Assembly: GCA_008011715.2 (NCBI GenBank)
Contig: CP136508.1
Coordinates: forward strand, 434,001 to 498,000
Source: [Empedobacter] haloabium
GTDB lineage: Bacteria; Pseudomonadota; Gammaproteobacteria; Burkholderiales; Burkholderiaceae_D
Direction: 5' to 3'
Length of the DNA stretch: 64,000 nt
Position numbers and translations under genes: made by a program. The notes beneath the pieces were generated by a model. That model saw nothing but the letters and a program-made list of their open reading frames with translations. It did no database searches and was not told the DNA's origin. This document shows positions 1-8,553 of the stretch, piece after piece. Numbering within the stretch: position 1 is the first letter of the stretch; the number at the start of each line of letters is the position of its first letter.

Positions 1-1
1 C

Positions 2-895
2 GTCATGACCGCGCTGCTGATCGGCACGTCGCACGTGGCCGCGCTGTTCGTGGCCGCGTTCGCGTTCGGCGCGTCCAATGGCGCGCTGGACGTGTCGATG
101 AACGCCAACGCCAGCGAGGTGGAGATCGCGCGCGGCGTGCCGACGATGTCGTCGTTCCACGCCTTCTTCAGCCTGGGCGGGCTGGTCGGCGCGGCCGGCG
201 GCGGGCTGATCGTCGAGCACGGTTTTGGGGACGGCCGCGGCGCGCTGGCGTTCAGTGTCGTCACCATCGTGGCCGTGCTGCTGACGGCGCCACGCGTGCT
301 GCACACGGCCGCCAGCGGCGCTGGCGGCAGCCACTTCGCGCTGCCGCGCGGCCCCGCCCTGTTCCTTGGGCTGCTGGCGCTGCTGTGCATGGCGGTGGAG
401 GGCGCGCTGGTGGACTGGAGCGCATTGCTGATGACGGAACGTACCGGCGCCACGCCGGGCGCGGCGGCCCTGGGCTACTCGGCGTTCTCGATCGCGATGG
501 CCGCCTGTCGCTTTGCCGGCGACCGCCTGACGGTGCGCTTCGGCTCGCCCACCCTGATGGTCGTCGGCGGCTTGTCGATGTTGCTGGGCTTGCTGATCGC
601 CGTGACGAGCACGCATCACGCCTTGTCCGCCGTCGGCTTTGCGCTGGTAGGGCTGGGCGCGGCCAATGTCGTGCCGCTGATCTTCGCGGCTGCCGCCAAC
701 ATTCCCGGCATGGCGCCCGGCATCGGCGTGGCGACGGCCGCCACCGTCGGCTACACGGGCCTGCTGCTGGGCCCACCGGTGATCGGCTGGATCGCCGCCC
801 AGACCAATATCGCGGTGGCGCTGGGCTCGCTGTCGCTGGCGGGTGTCGTGATCGCGTTGAATGCGCGGGTGGTGCGGACGGCGGGGGCACGCTGA
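2..895 (+). CDS. MFS transporter, C-terminal part (runs off the left edge)
   Basis: The reading frame is open from the first bases of the window, so the 5' end of the gene lies outside. About 297 residues are visible, made of repeated hydrophobic segments separated by short polar loops, as in the last eight or so helices of a 12-helix major facilitator. The GASNGALDVSMNANA segment near the start is typical of the YbjJ-like sugar/drug MFS branch (glucose/galactose permease type). Substrate cannot be told. The gene ends at TGA 893-895 with no strong terminator hairpin after it. Confidence 0.8.
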   Translation, partial: VMTALLIGTSHVAALFVAAFAFGASNGALDVSMNANASEVEIARGVPTMSSFHAFFSLGGLVGAAGGGLIVEHGFGDGRGALAFSVVTIVAVLLTAPRVLHTAASGAGGSHFALPRGPALFLGLLALLCMAVEGALVDWSALLMTERTGATPGAAALGYSAFSIAMAACRFAGDRLTVRFGSPTLMVVGGLSMLLGLLIAVTSTHHALSAVGFALVGLGAANVVPLIFAAAANIPGMAPGIGVATAATVGYTGLLLGPPVIGWIAAQTNIAVALGSLSLAGVVIALNARVVRTAGAR

Positions 896-1021
896 ACGAT
901 GCCGCTGAAAGTTCCCTCGGTCGTCGGCTTCCTTGAGCGGCACCAGCAACGCGGCAGATGCCGCAGCAAGCGGACAGGCAGCTGCTACCCTTGACAGAGC
1001 CACCGGACGAAAGGAGCCAGC

Positions 1022-1366
1022 ATGACACCGCAACAGGCAGCGCAACTCCTCGAGCAACTGGCCCTGGGCATCGACCCGCGCACCGGGGTGTCCCTGGCCG
1101 AACACGACGCCTGCACGACGCCGGATGTGATCCGCGCCTTGTTCATCGCCCGCAATGCGCTGCAAGGCAAGCTGGAGCCGGCGCGCAAGGCGCCGGTCGT
1201 GCGTAACGGTGTCACGCTGGCCAATGTGGGCAAGAAATGGTCCGGCGAGGAAGTCGATACGCTGCTGCAGGAATTCCAGGCCGGCGCGCTGCCGGACCGC
1301 GAAAGCGGCTACACGCTGCTGAAGGCGCAGCGACCGGATACGACGATGGTGCCATCCGGTCAGTGA
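1022..1366 (+). CDS. small conserved-looking protein of unknown function
   Basis: A 114-aa protein preceded by a good ribosome binding site (AAGGAG about 7 nt before ATG). It is soluble, with no signal peptide or membrane segment. The N-terminal half is helical (QQAAQLLEQLALGIDPRTG); the C-terminal half contains KKWSGEEVDTLLQEFQAG, which resembles a small helix-turn-helix or SANT-like element. I do not recognise the family. Codon use fits the host. It stands alone between an MFS gene and a DUF488 gene. Confidence 0.6.
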   Translation: MTPQQAAQLLEQLALGIDPRTGVSLAEHDACTTPDVIRALFIARNALQGKLEPARKAPVVRNGVTLANVGKKWSGEEVDTLLQEFQAGALPDRESGYTLLKAQRPDTTMVPSGQ

Positions 1367-1625
1367 GGGATGGGGTTGCGGAGGCACTCGTCCGCGGTCG
1401 GTGCCGCGCCGAGTTCATCGTGTAGAGGACATCCGCCGGCAGGTCCGTGACCGTCTTGCGCTCGCCCAGGCGGATCCGGAACGGTGGCGTTGCTTCCATA
1501 TAGCGGCAAATCCGCTCCTTGACGCCGTTGGCTCATGTGTTCGGCTCGGGTCGGGAAGAGGGCGCCGCTGTCCGGCCACCTGGACCAGAATACAGCCTGT
1601 CGCCCCAAGCTCGCGCACGCGAACC

Positions 1626-2165
1626 ATGACGCAAACAGTATTTACGATAGGCCACTCCAACCGCCCCATCGAGGAATTCATCGCCCTGCTGGCCGAACAG
1701 CGCATCGGCACGCTGATCGATATCCGCACGGTACCGAAGTCACGCGCCAACCCGCAGTTCGGCCAGGACCAGCTGCCGCCGGCGCTGGCCGCGGCCGGCA
1801 TCGCTTACCAGTACATCGCCGCCCTCGGCGGTCTGCGCCACGCCCGCAAGGATTCACCCAACAGCGGCTGGCGCAACAAATCGTTTCGCGGCTATGCCGA
1901 CCATATGCAATCGGACGAGTTCCTGGCCGGCGTGGAAACCGTGCTGGTCCTGGCCAGCGACCGCCGCTGCGCCCTGATGTGCGCCGAGGCGGTGCCGTGG
2001 CGCTGCCACCGTTCGATGGTCGCGGATGCGCTGGCGGTGCGCGGCATTCCGGTCGAGCACATCATCAACCGGGGCAAGACCCGGCCGCACGTGCTGACCT
2101 CGTTCGCCCTGGTTGAGGGCACGCGCATCGCGTATCCGCCGCCGGACAACCTCGAGTGCTGCTGA
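1626..2165 (+). CDS. DUF488 family protein
   Basis: A 179-aa protein starting MTQTVFTIGHSNRP. The motifs FTIGHSNR near the start, LIDIRTVPKSRANPQF around residues 30-45, and a central C-A-E-A-x-P-x-x-CHR segment are the signature of DUF488, a widespread small family of unknown biochemical role whose conserved Cys/His residues suggest catalysis or metal binding. The frame is open further upstream, but the ATG at 1626 lies exactly where homology should begin; the upstream extension is proline/arginine-rich and unlikely to be coding. Monocistronic. Confidence 0.85.
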   Translation: MTQTVFTIGHSNRPIEEFIALLAEQRIGTLIDIRTVPKSRANPQFGQDQLPPALAAAGIAYQYIAALGGLRHARKDSPNSGWRNKSFRGYADHMQSDEFLAGVETVLVLASDRRCALMCAEAVPWRCHRSMVADALAVRGIPVEHIINRGKTRPHVLTSFALVEGTRIAYPPPDNLECC

Positions 2166-2361
2166 CCGGCAGGCCCGAGCTCCGGGCCAGTTGCCGTCAT
2201 CCCTATTTCAAATTTCGAACGTAAAGTCGCGCACGACTATTCACATAGTATTTTGTGCAGCGATGTGGCGCTGTCAATGTGCCGTGATTATCACCAAGCT
2301 GCTCTGCTTTCAATATATTGTGGAAAAAATAATACTATTCCAAAAAAAATCTTGCTCGCTG

Positions 2362-2389
2362 TTGAGTACTGAATAGGAATCGTTATCAT
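2362..2389 (+). promoter_or_regulatory. candidate sigma-70 promoter of the GG-leader operon
   Basis: TTGAGT (2362-2367), a 16-bp spacer and TATCAT (2384-2389, five of six matches to TATAAT). It lies about 65 bp before the first gene of the export operon. The surrounding 2200-2400 stretch is clearly more A+T rich than the rest of the window, with several A/T runs, as expected for a promoter region or recently acquired DNA. The whole 2166-2455 gap holds no other gene that I can see. Confidence 0.4.
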
Positions 2390-2455
2390 GCTGAGCGTGT
2401 TCCAACCGAAGCAACTTTAACCAGCCACCCGGCCAGACTTTTAGAGGAGATTCGT

Positions 2456-3223
2456 ATGCGGCATTTCAGCGGTGAGTTCGATGGTGTACGCCTGTTGATG
2501 GAAGATGAACTGGATTTGATCGCCGGCGGTGACGGCGAGGACGGCGACGAGAATCCGACCACCACCATGCCGACCGTCACGGTCGTCGGCAATCGCGACA
2601 ATACGAAGTCCTATTTCATGCCCAACTTGTTCATTTGGGGCGGTGGCGGCGTGGGATATGGCGGACCGGTGCCGGAACCGACCGACGAAAGCGCTGTCCG
2701 CGTCGACGTCAAGATCACCCGGCCATTGACCGCCGACGAACAGAAAGCGGTCGACGCCCTGGTCAAGAGCGTGCAGGATACGACGAACGCGGTGGCCGCG
2801 ATTCCCGATAACGCCCGTGTGACGCTGTCCAACGGCCAAAGCGTCACCGGTGCCGAGCTGAAGCAGATCTGGGCCAAGACCGACATTGTCGTCAACGAGC
2901 AGGGTTTCACTTACCGCAACGGCACCACGCGTGGCGAAGCCGATTACGCCGGCGGCAACCCGCAGGTGAGCTTCAATATCGATAACCTGACCGGTTATGC
3001 GGCCAACCCGGGCGGCACGAATTATCTGCCCCTGCATGAGTTGGGCCATATGACCAATGCCGGCCGCACCGAAAACGAGCGCCTGGCCAACGGCCAGTCC
3101 ACGAACGACATGAACGAGCGGGTCGCCAATGACATCGCCTGGGCGATCGCTTCCTATTCCAATATGCCGATCCTGCAGAACCCAGGCAGCGGCTATGACG
3201 CCAACCATCCTGGCTTCCGTTGA
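2456..3223 (+). CDS. double-glycine-leader exported protein with HELGH metalloprotease-like motif
   Basis: A 255-aa protein with RBS AGAGGAGA 5 nt before ATG. Residues 1-25 form a classic double-glycine leader: acidic and hydrophobic positions ending ELDLIAGG, with predicted cleavage after G25. This is the leader type cut by C39 peptidase exporters such as the one encoded last in this operon. The mature part starts with an acidic stretch, PTVTVVGNR (39-47) and a glycine cluster (WGGGG, 61-65). Near residue 194 is LPLHELGHMTNAGRTENE: an HExxH zinc motif (H194, E195, H198) followed by acidic residues that could supply a third ligand. Most GG-leader cargo are short peptides; this one is protein-sized. 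Inference: a secreted metalloprotease-like toxin or effector. It could instead be a non-catalytic carrier protein. Confidence 0.75.
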   Translation: MRHFSGEFDGVRLLMEDELDLIAGGDGEDGDENPTTTMPTVTVVGNRDNTKSYFMPNLFIWGGGGVGYGGPVPEPTDESAVRVDVKITRPLTADEQKAVDALVKSVQDTTNAVAAIPDNARVTLSNGQSVTGAELKQIWAKTDIVVNEQGFTYRNGTTRGEADYAGGNPQVSFNIDNLTGYAANPGGTNYLPLHELGHMTNAGRTENERLANGQSTNDMNERVANDIAWAIASYSNMPILQNPGSGYDANHPGFR

Positions 3224-3256
3224 CCCGTCAGGGCCGAACCGCTCGGGAGTCCGCAG

Positions 3257-3967
3257 ATGAATAACCGTTTTACCAAGATACTCTCGGCAGTGGCCGCGGC
3301 CAGCGTGCTGGTCGCCTGCCCGGCAGCCGCGCAGAGCGCGGCGCCGGCGCAGGCGGCCTGTGCCGCTACGGCGAGCCGGGCAGCGGGTCTGAAATTTGTT
3401 CCGCTGAGCGAATCGCTGTCCGAGCTGTCGATCAGCGTCGCTGGCAGCCAGGACCGACTAAAATTGGCCCACGCCGCGCTGCTGCAAGGACCTTGCGCCA
3501 GCGATGCGGCGGCAACCCGGATGAGTCTGGTGTTATTCAAGGATGGCACGGTCTTTGCCGCCCATGCGAACGACCGCTTCAGCCATTCGCCCAACTTGAC
3601 AGGGCAGAAGCTGGGCATCCATCCCGCCGGCGATCCTCATCCGGCCCTGCCGCAGGGCCGCTTCATCATGGCATCCCAGGTCGACAAGGCCAGGACGGCG
3701 GCTGGGGAGCATGCGCTGGACGTGGGTGTGTGGCAAGCCAACGGCGCATATGTCGTTGCCGCTTATACGCAGCATGCGGGCGTATTCAGTGCGCCGGTGG
3801 AATTGCTTCGCTCGACCCAGCCGATCAGGAGCGTGACGTATTTTCCTTCTCCCGATTCCAATTCGGGAACACTGGGCCTGCTGGCCGACCGTGGCGACAG
3901 CCTGGCTTCGATCAACCTGGACTGGAACCACGAAGCATTGTCCCGCACCCTGAGGGCACAGAAATAA
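3257..3967 (+). CDS. Sec-exported protein of unknown function in the GG-leader operon
   Basis: A 236-aa protein with a clear signal peptide (MNNRFTKILSAVAAASVLV, Ala-rich h-region, likely cut after AAAQSA). The mature part is soluble, alternates strand-forming segments and has two cysteines. It lies 33 bp after the cargo gene and its TAA overlaps the next ATG by one base (TAATG), so it is part of the operon. No family is recognised. Because it acts outside the cytoplasm and travels with a protease-like exported cargo, an immunity protein, inhibitor or maturation factor is plausible, but that is context only. Confidence 0.7.
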   Translation: MNNRFTKILSAVAAASVLVACPAAAQSAAPAQAACAATASRAAGLKFVPLSESLSELSISVAGSQDRLKLAHAALLQGPCASDAAATRMSLVLFKDGTVFAAHANDRFSHSPNLTGQKLGIHPAGDPHPALPQGRFIMASQVDKARTAAGEHALDVGVWQANGAYVVAAYTQHAGVFSAPVELLRSTQPIRSVTYFPSPDSNSGTLGLLADRGDSLASINLDWNHEALSRTLRAQK

Positions 3968-5124
3968 TGCTGATCGACTTCCGTTATTCCTATGACGAGT
4001 TCCAGAGCGGCTTTTTCGAGAAAAAGCCGCTGTTGCTGGAAGGGGCGTTCACGCCGCCAGGCGATCCGGTCCGGATCATCGACAATGCCCTCGACGTGGT
4101 CGATCCCGAGGAAACCTATCTGAAGGTGTTGAAGAATGCCGAGCGGATCGACCAGCGCCAGCTGATCGAGGAATATACCGACATCGGCATCCGGCGCCGC
4201 CGCATCCGCAAGGAAGCGTTGTACCGCTGCCTGGCCGACGATGCGTCGCTGGTGTTGAACCGCATCGACCTGTATTCGCAGGCGGTGTCCGATATTTGCC
4301 TGCAGGTGTCGCGCTTTGCCCGGGCCCAGGCGTCGGCGAACGCCTACGTGTCGTTCGGCCGCGAGCCCGCCACCGATATTCACTGGGACCGGCACGATAT
4401 TTTCGCCGTCCAGATGTTTGGCGAAAAACGCTGGCTGGTGTACGAGCCGACGTTCCAGCTGCCGCTCAATTCCCAGGTCAGCGCCGAGAAAAAGGCCCAG
4501 GCGCCGCAAACGCCGGTGCTCGACATCGTCCTGAAAGCCGGCGACGTGCTGTATCTGCCGCGCGGCTGGTGGCACAAGGTGGCGCCGGTGGACAACCGGC
4601 CGACCTTCCACCTGGCGGTCGGTGCCCATACGCCGCTGCTGCTGGACTACCTGGTCTGGGCCTGCGGTAACAAGCTGCCCGATCACCTGGCGTTCCGCAA
4701 ATCCGTCAATGGCATCGAAGCGGGCGACGGCCAGCTCGAACAGGCCATCGCGGTACTGGCCGACATCCTGGCCAATCCTGCGACCTTGCAGGACTTCCGT
4801 CGCCGTGCGCAGTCGCGCGAACGCGTCAACAGCCATGTCGCCCTGGCCGACCTGTTCCTGCCGCGGCGCGAAGACGAGACGCGCCGCCGTGTCCTGCAGC
4901 TCAATTCACGTTATGCGTTCGATGGCGGTTCGGTCGTTGTGAACGGCCAGCGCCACGTGTTGACGACGGCCGAACGCATGGCGGTCGGCTTCATTGCGGC
5001 ACACCCGGGCGCCAACGCGGGGCAAGTGGCCGATGCGATCGCACAGCAGGGCGTGGTCGATGGCGCCGGCGTGCTGGCCGCCTTGCTCAAGCGCGACATC
5101 ATTTCGCACCAGGTGGAACTGTAG
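3967..5124 (+). CDS. JmjC/cupin-like 2-oxoglutarate, Fe(II)-dependent oxygenase
   Basis: A 385-aa protein starting MLIDFRYSYDEFQSG. The core has the facial-triad pattern of JmjC hydroxylases: DIHWDRHDIFAVQMFG gives H139-x-D141, and LPRGWWHKV gives the distal H203. The C-terminal ~150 residues are helical and look like a winged-helix module ending in AGVLAALLKRDII, the architecture of bacterial ribosomal oxygenases (RoxA/YcfD type) and related cupin-like hydroxylases. In this operon the likely substrate is the exported GG-leader protein rather than a ribosomal protein, which is inference. The start is fixed by the TAATG overlap with the previous gene. Confidence 0.8.
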   Translation: MLIDFRYSYDEFQSGFFEKKPLLLEGAFTPPGDPVRIIDNALDVVDPEETYLKVLKNAERIDQRQLIEEYTDIGIRRRRIRKEALYRCLADDASLVLNRIDLYSQAVSDICLQVSRFARAQASANAYVSFGREPATDIHWDRHDIFAVQMFGEKRWLVYEPTFQLPLNSQVSAEKKAQAPQTPVLDIVLKAGDVLYLPRGWWHKVAPVDNRPTFHLAVGAHTPLLLDYLVWACGNKLPDHLAFRKSVNGIEAGDGQLEQAIAVLADILANPATLQDFRRRAQSRERVNSHVALADLFLPRREDETRRRVLQLNSRYAFDGGSVVVNGQRHVLTTAERMAVGFIAAHPGANAGQVADAIAQQGVVDGAGVLAALLKRDIISHQVEL

Positions 5125-5128
5125 CGGC

Positions 5129-6379
5129 ATGTCGGGTACGGAGATCTTTCGGCCGGAAGCGGTGTCGTTCAGACAGAAGCGGCTCTACGGCAACATTACG
5201 GTGGTCGCGGAGCCGACCGCGAACTACGTCGTCATCGCGCTGTGCGCGGCCGCCGCGCTGGCGATCGGCGCCGCCGCCTTCGGCGAATATGCGCGCACCG
5301 AGGCGGCAAGCGGCATCGTAACCACGAGCAAGCCGCTGGCCAAGATCCTGGCGCCCAAGCCCGGCATCGTCCAGGACGTGTCGGTCAAGGAGGGCCAGCA
5401 CGTCAAGGCAGGCGACAAGCTGCTCGTGGTCTCGGTCGACACCCCGCTCGGCAATGACGAAAGCTACAGCCAGGAGAACCTGCGCTCGCTGGAACGCCAG
5501 GCCGCGTTGACGGCCGACCAGCTGGGCGTCATACGCGCGAACATGCTGGTCGAACGCAACCGGCTGGAAGGCGAGCTGGCTTATTCCACCGACGAGCTGT
5601 CCCAGATCGTGGCGCAGATCGAGATGCAGCGCCAGCTGGCGAAGTCGCTCGAGACGACCTTGTCGAAATGGGAGTCGCTCGTCAAGCAGGGCTATTTCAG
5701 CCAGTACACGCTGGATGAGAAACGCCAGGAATTCCTGGAACACCAGCAGAACCTCTCCAAGCTGATGCAGCAGCAGTCGTCCGTGAAGGCGCGCATCGCC
5801 AATCTGAAGGCGCAGCTGGTGGCGCTGGGCAGCGCAGAGCGCAAGCAGGTCAACGAAAACCGCATCCAGACCGAGTCGATCCGCCAGAACTCTTCCGCCG
5901 CCAAAGCTGCCGGTCATTACGTGGTGACGGCGCCGATCAGCGGCACGGTGTCGTCGCTGATGGCCATTCCAGGCAAATCGCTGCGCTCGCAGGGCCTGGT
6001 GCTGAACATCATTCCCGACGACACGAGCTTCGAGGCGGAGCTGTTCGCGCCGTCCCGCGCCGTCGGCTTCATCGAGCCCGGCCAGAGCGTGCGCCTGCTG
6101 TACGACGCCTTCCCGTACCAGAAGTTCGGCTCCTACGCGGGAACGGTCGTGCAGGTATCGAAAAGCGCCATCGCGCCCAGCGATATCGACGTGCCGCTGA
6201 ACCTGCAGGAAGGCGTGTACCGGGTCCGCGTCAAGCTGCAGCAGGAGCACGTGGCCGCATACGGCAAGACATTTCCCCTCCAGGCCGGGATGGCGCTGAA
6301 AGGCAATATCGTCCTGGAGCGGCGTTCGTTCCTCGACTGGCTCCTGGAACCAATCAGAACAGTTCGAGACAGGGTTTAG
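5129..6379 (+). CDS. HlyD/CvaA-family periplasmic adaptor of a peptidase-containing exporter
   Basis: A 416-aa protein starting MSGTEIFRPEAVSFRQKRL, 4 nt after the oxygenase stop. It has one N-terminal membrane helix (about residues 30-50), a biotinyl-lipoyl half (AKILAPKPGIVQDVSVKEGQHV), a long coiled-coil hairpin (roughly 110-260) and a returning beta-barrel part (VTAPISGTVSSL), the standard membrane fusion protein layout. The overall form matches CvaA-type adaptors that pair with C39-domain ABC exporters. It ends 1 nt before the exporter gene. No TolC-like outer-membrane gene is nearby, so a chromosomal TolC is probably shared. Confidence 0.9.
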   Translation: MSGTEIFRPEAVSFRQKRLYGNITVVAEPTANYVVIALCAAAALAIGAAAFGEYARTEAASGIVTTSKPLAKILAPKPGIVQDVSVKEGQHVKAGDKLLVVSVDTPLGNDESYSQENLRSLERQAALTADQLGVIRANMLVERNRLEGELAYSTDELSQIVAQIEMQRQLAKSLETTLSKWESLVKQGYFSQYTLDEKRQEFLEHQQNLSKLMQQQSSVKARIANLKAQLVALGSAERKQVNENRIQTESIRQNSSAAKAAGHYVVTAPISGTVSSLMAIPGKSLRSQGLVLNIIPDDTSFEAELFAPSRAVGFIEPGQSVRLLYDAFPYQKFGSYAGTVVQVSKSAIAPSDIDVPLNLQEGVYRVRVKLQQEHVAAYGKTFPLQAGMALKGNIVLERRSFLDWLLEPIRTVRDRV

Positions 6380-6380
6380 C

Positions 6381-8531
6381 ATGTTCGGTACGCAGGCGGA
6401 AGTGGTACGCCAATCGGTCGCTGGCGAGTGTGGGCTGGCCTGCATGGCGATGGTCGCCAGCCATTTCGGCTTGAAGGTCGACCTGCACACGCTGCGCCGG
6501 CGTTTTCCGTTGTCGGCCCGCGGCCTGTCGCTGAAGGCGCTGATCGGGATCGCCGACCAGCTCAAGTTTCACTGCCGGCCGTTGCGGGCGGACCTGCCGG
6601 CCCTGGACAAGCTGCAACTGCCGGCGATCCTGCATTGGGACCTGAGCCACTACGTGGTGCTGGAAAAGGTGCAGCCGGGCGTCAAGGGCACCGTGTATAC
6701 GGTGGCCGATCCAGCCCGCGGCCGGGTGCGCCTCACCGAAGACGAGGTGTCGCGCCACTTTACCGGCGTCGTTGTCGAGCTCGCGCCGGCGGCCCAGTTC
6801 GCACGCGGCAATTTTGTCCGCCACCTGAAGATCCAGCAATTGTGGACGCGCATTACCGGCGCCTCGGCGGCCTTGACGCGCATCCTGTCGCTGTCGCTGG
6901 TCATGCAGATCGCCACGCTGGCGCTGCCGTTCTGCATGCAGATCGCCATCGACAGCGCCTATCCGAACCAGGACACGGCGCTGCTGACGGTGTTGGCACT
7001 GGGGTTTTCGGGAGTGGTGCTGTTGAACGTGGCATCGTCCTGGCTGCGCAGCCGCCTGGTGCTTTCACTGAGCAACACCGTCTCGCTGCAAAGCGCGGTC
7101 AACCTGTTCCGGCACACCATCTTCCTGCCGGTCGCCTGGTTCGAGCGCCGCCACCTGGGCGACGTGGTGTCGCGCTTCAGCTCCCTGCAGCCGATTTCCG
7201 ACCTGCTCAGCCGCGGCCTGGTGGGCGCTGTCGTCGACGGCGTGCTGGCGCTGACGACGCTGTGCCTGATGATGGTCTATTCCCCGCTGCTGACGTTCCT
7301 GGCCTTCGTCGTGGTACTGATCTATGTGATCGTCAAGCTGGTGTATTTCCACTCGATGAAGTCGATGAACCTCAACCTGCTGACGGCGCAGGCGCAGGAA
7401 ACCAGTTCCTTCATCGAGAACATCCGCGGCATCGAGACGATCAAGGCCTTTTGCCAGGAGAAGAACCGGCAGCGCATCTGGCAGAACCGCAAGTCGGAAT
7501 ACATCACGGCGTCGACCCGGTTCGGCTATCTGTCGTCCGGCTTCGACGCGGCGAATTACCTGCTGACGGGCCTGGAGAGCATCGCCTTCACCTATATCGC
7601 CATCCGCATGGCGATCGGCGGCTCCATCACGGTCGGGATGATCTTCGCGTTCCAGGCGTTCAAGCAGAATTTCCTCGGCGCCGTGCTGCGCCTGGTGGAC
7701 CAGGTGATCAACTTCGTGCTGCTGCGGGTGCACCTGGACCGGCTGGGCGAGATCGTCTTCGAGACACCCGAGACCGAATCCGAGGCGACGGAAGAGGACA
7801 AGGCGCTGGAACCCCTGCAGATCGAGCTGCGCAACGTGTCGTTCTCGTACGGCGCCGGCCTGCCGGCCGTCTTTCGCAACGTCAACCTGACGATCCGCTC
7901 CGGCGAGGTGGTGGCGATCGTCGGCCCGTCCGGCGCCGGCAAGACCACGCTGCTGAAGATCCTCTCCGGCCTGCTGCAACCGACCAGTGGCGAGATGCTG
8001 GTCAACGGCGTGCCGCTGGCGCGGTTCGGCGTGCGCCGCTACCGCAACCTGATCGGCGTGATGAACCAGGAGGACACGCTGTTCAGCGGCTCGCTGGCCG
8101 AGAACATCAGCTTCTTCGACCCCGATTACGAGATGCAGCACGTGATCACGTGCGCCCAGCTGGCCGCGATCCATCACGATATCCTGGCGATGAACCTGAA
8201 GTACGACACGCCGGTGGGCGACATGGGCAGCAGCCTGTCGGGTGGCCAGAAGCAGCGCGTGCTGCTGGCCCGTGCGTTGTACAAGCGACCCAAGGCGCTG
8301 TTGCTGGACGAAGGTACGGCGCACCTGGACCTGCAGACCGAGGCGCGCGTCAACCAGGCCTTGCGCGGGCTGGGCATGACGCGTGTGATCGTGGCGCACC
8401 GGCCGGATACGATCGCGCTGGCCGAGCGCACCATCACGGTGGCCAATGGCAGCGTGGGCGTCGATCCGCGCGCGGGGCTGGAGCTGTTGCGGGGAATGGT
8501 GGTGGAGCCGGCGCCGGTCACGCCGGCCTGA
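6381..8531 (+). CDS. peptidase-containing ABC exporter (C39 peptidase, TMD, NBD)
   Basis: A 716-aa three-domain exporter. Residues 1-125 are a C39 bacteriocin-processing peptidase: oxyanion Gln (RQSVAGECG, Q11), catalytic C17, H90 (HWDLSHYVVL) and D110 (VADPARG). Then six membrane helices (about 150-430) and an ATPase with Walker A GPSGAGKTT (about 515), signature LSGGQKQR (about 619) and Walker B LLLDEGTAHLD. It should cut the double-glycine leader and export the cargo of 2456-3223. Last gene of the operon; it converges on the serine hydrolase gene after 22 bp with no obvious terminator. Confidence 0.95.
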   Translation: MFGTQAEVVRQSVAGECGLACMAMVASHFGLKVDLHTLRRRFPLSARGLSLKALIGIADQLKFHCRPLRADLPALDKLQLPAILHWDLSHYVVLEKVQPGVKGTVYTVADPARGRVRLTEDEVSRHFTGVVVELAPAAQFARGNFVRHLKIQQLWTRITGASAALTRILSLSLVMQIATLALPFCMQIAIDSAYPNQDTALLTVLALGFSGVVLLNVASSWLRSRLVLSLSNTVSLQSAVNLFRHTIFLPVAWFERRHLGDVVSRFSSLQPISDLLSRGLVGAVVDGVLALTTLCLMMVYSPLLTFLAFVVVLIYVIVKLVYFHSMKSMNLNLLTAQAQETSSFIENIRGIETIKAFCQEKNRQRIWQNRKSEYITASTRFGYLSSGFDAANYLLTGLESIAFTYIAIRMAIGGSITVGMIFAFQAFKQNFLGAVLRLVDQVINFVLLRVHLDRLGEIVFETPETESEATEEDKALEPLQIELRNVSFSYGAGLPAVFRNVNLTIRSGEVVAIVGPSGAGKTTLLKILSGLLQPTSGEMLVNGVPLARFGVRRYRNLIGVMNQEDTLFSGSLAENISFFDPDYEMQHVITCAQLAAIHHDILAMNLKYDTPVGDMGSSLSGGQKQRVLLARALYKRPKALLLDEGTAHLDLQTEARVNQALRGLGMTRVIVAHRPDTIALAERTITVANGSVGVDPRAGLELLRGMVVEPAPVTPA

Positions 8532-8553
8532 CCGGCGCCGCGCGGCCGCCGGC

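Noticed and set aside
1212..1530. Minus-strand open stretch reading NGVKERICRYMEATPPFRI and RLGERKTVTDLPADVLYTMN
   Set aside because: Looks protein-like for about 45 residues but has no clear start with RBS and overlaps the end of the 1022-1366 gene. Perhaps an old gene remnant; not enough to call.
2380..2392. GAATCGTTATCAT considered as a Fur box
   Set aside because: Only about half of the 19-bp Fur consensus matches and the stretch is better explained as a -10 region.
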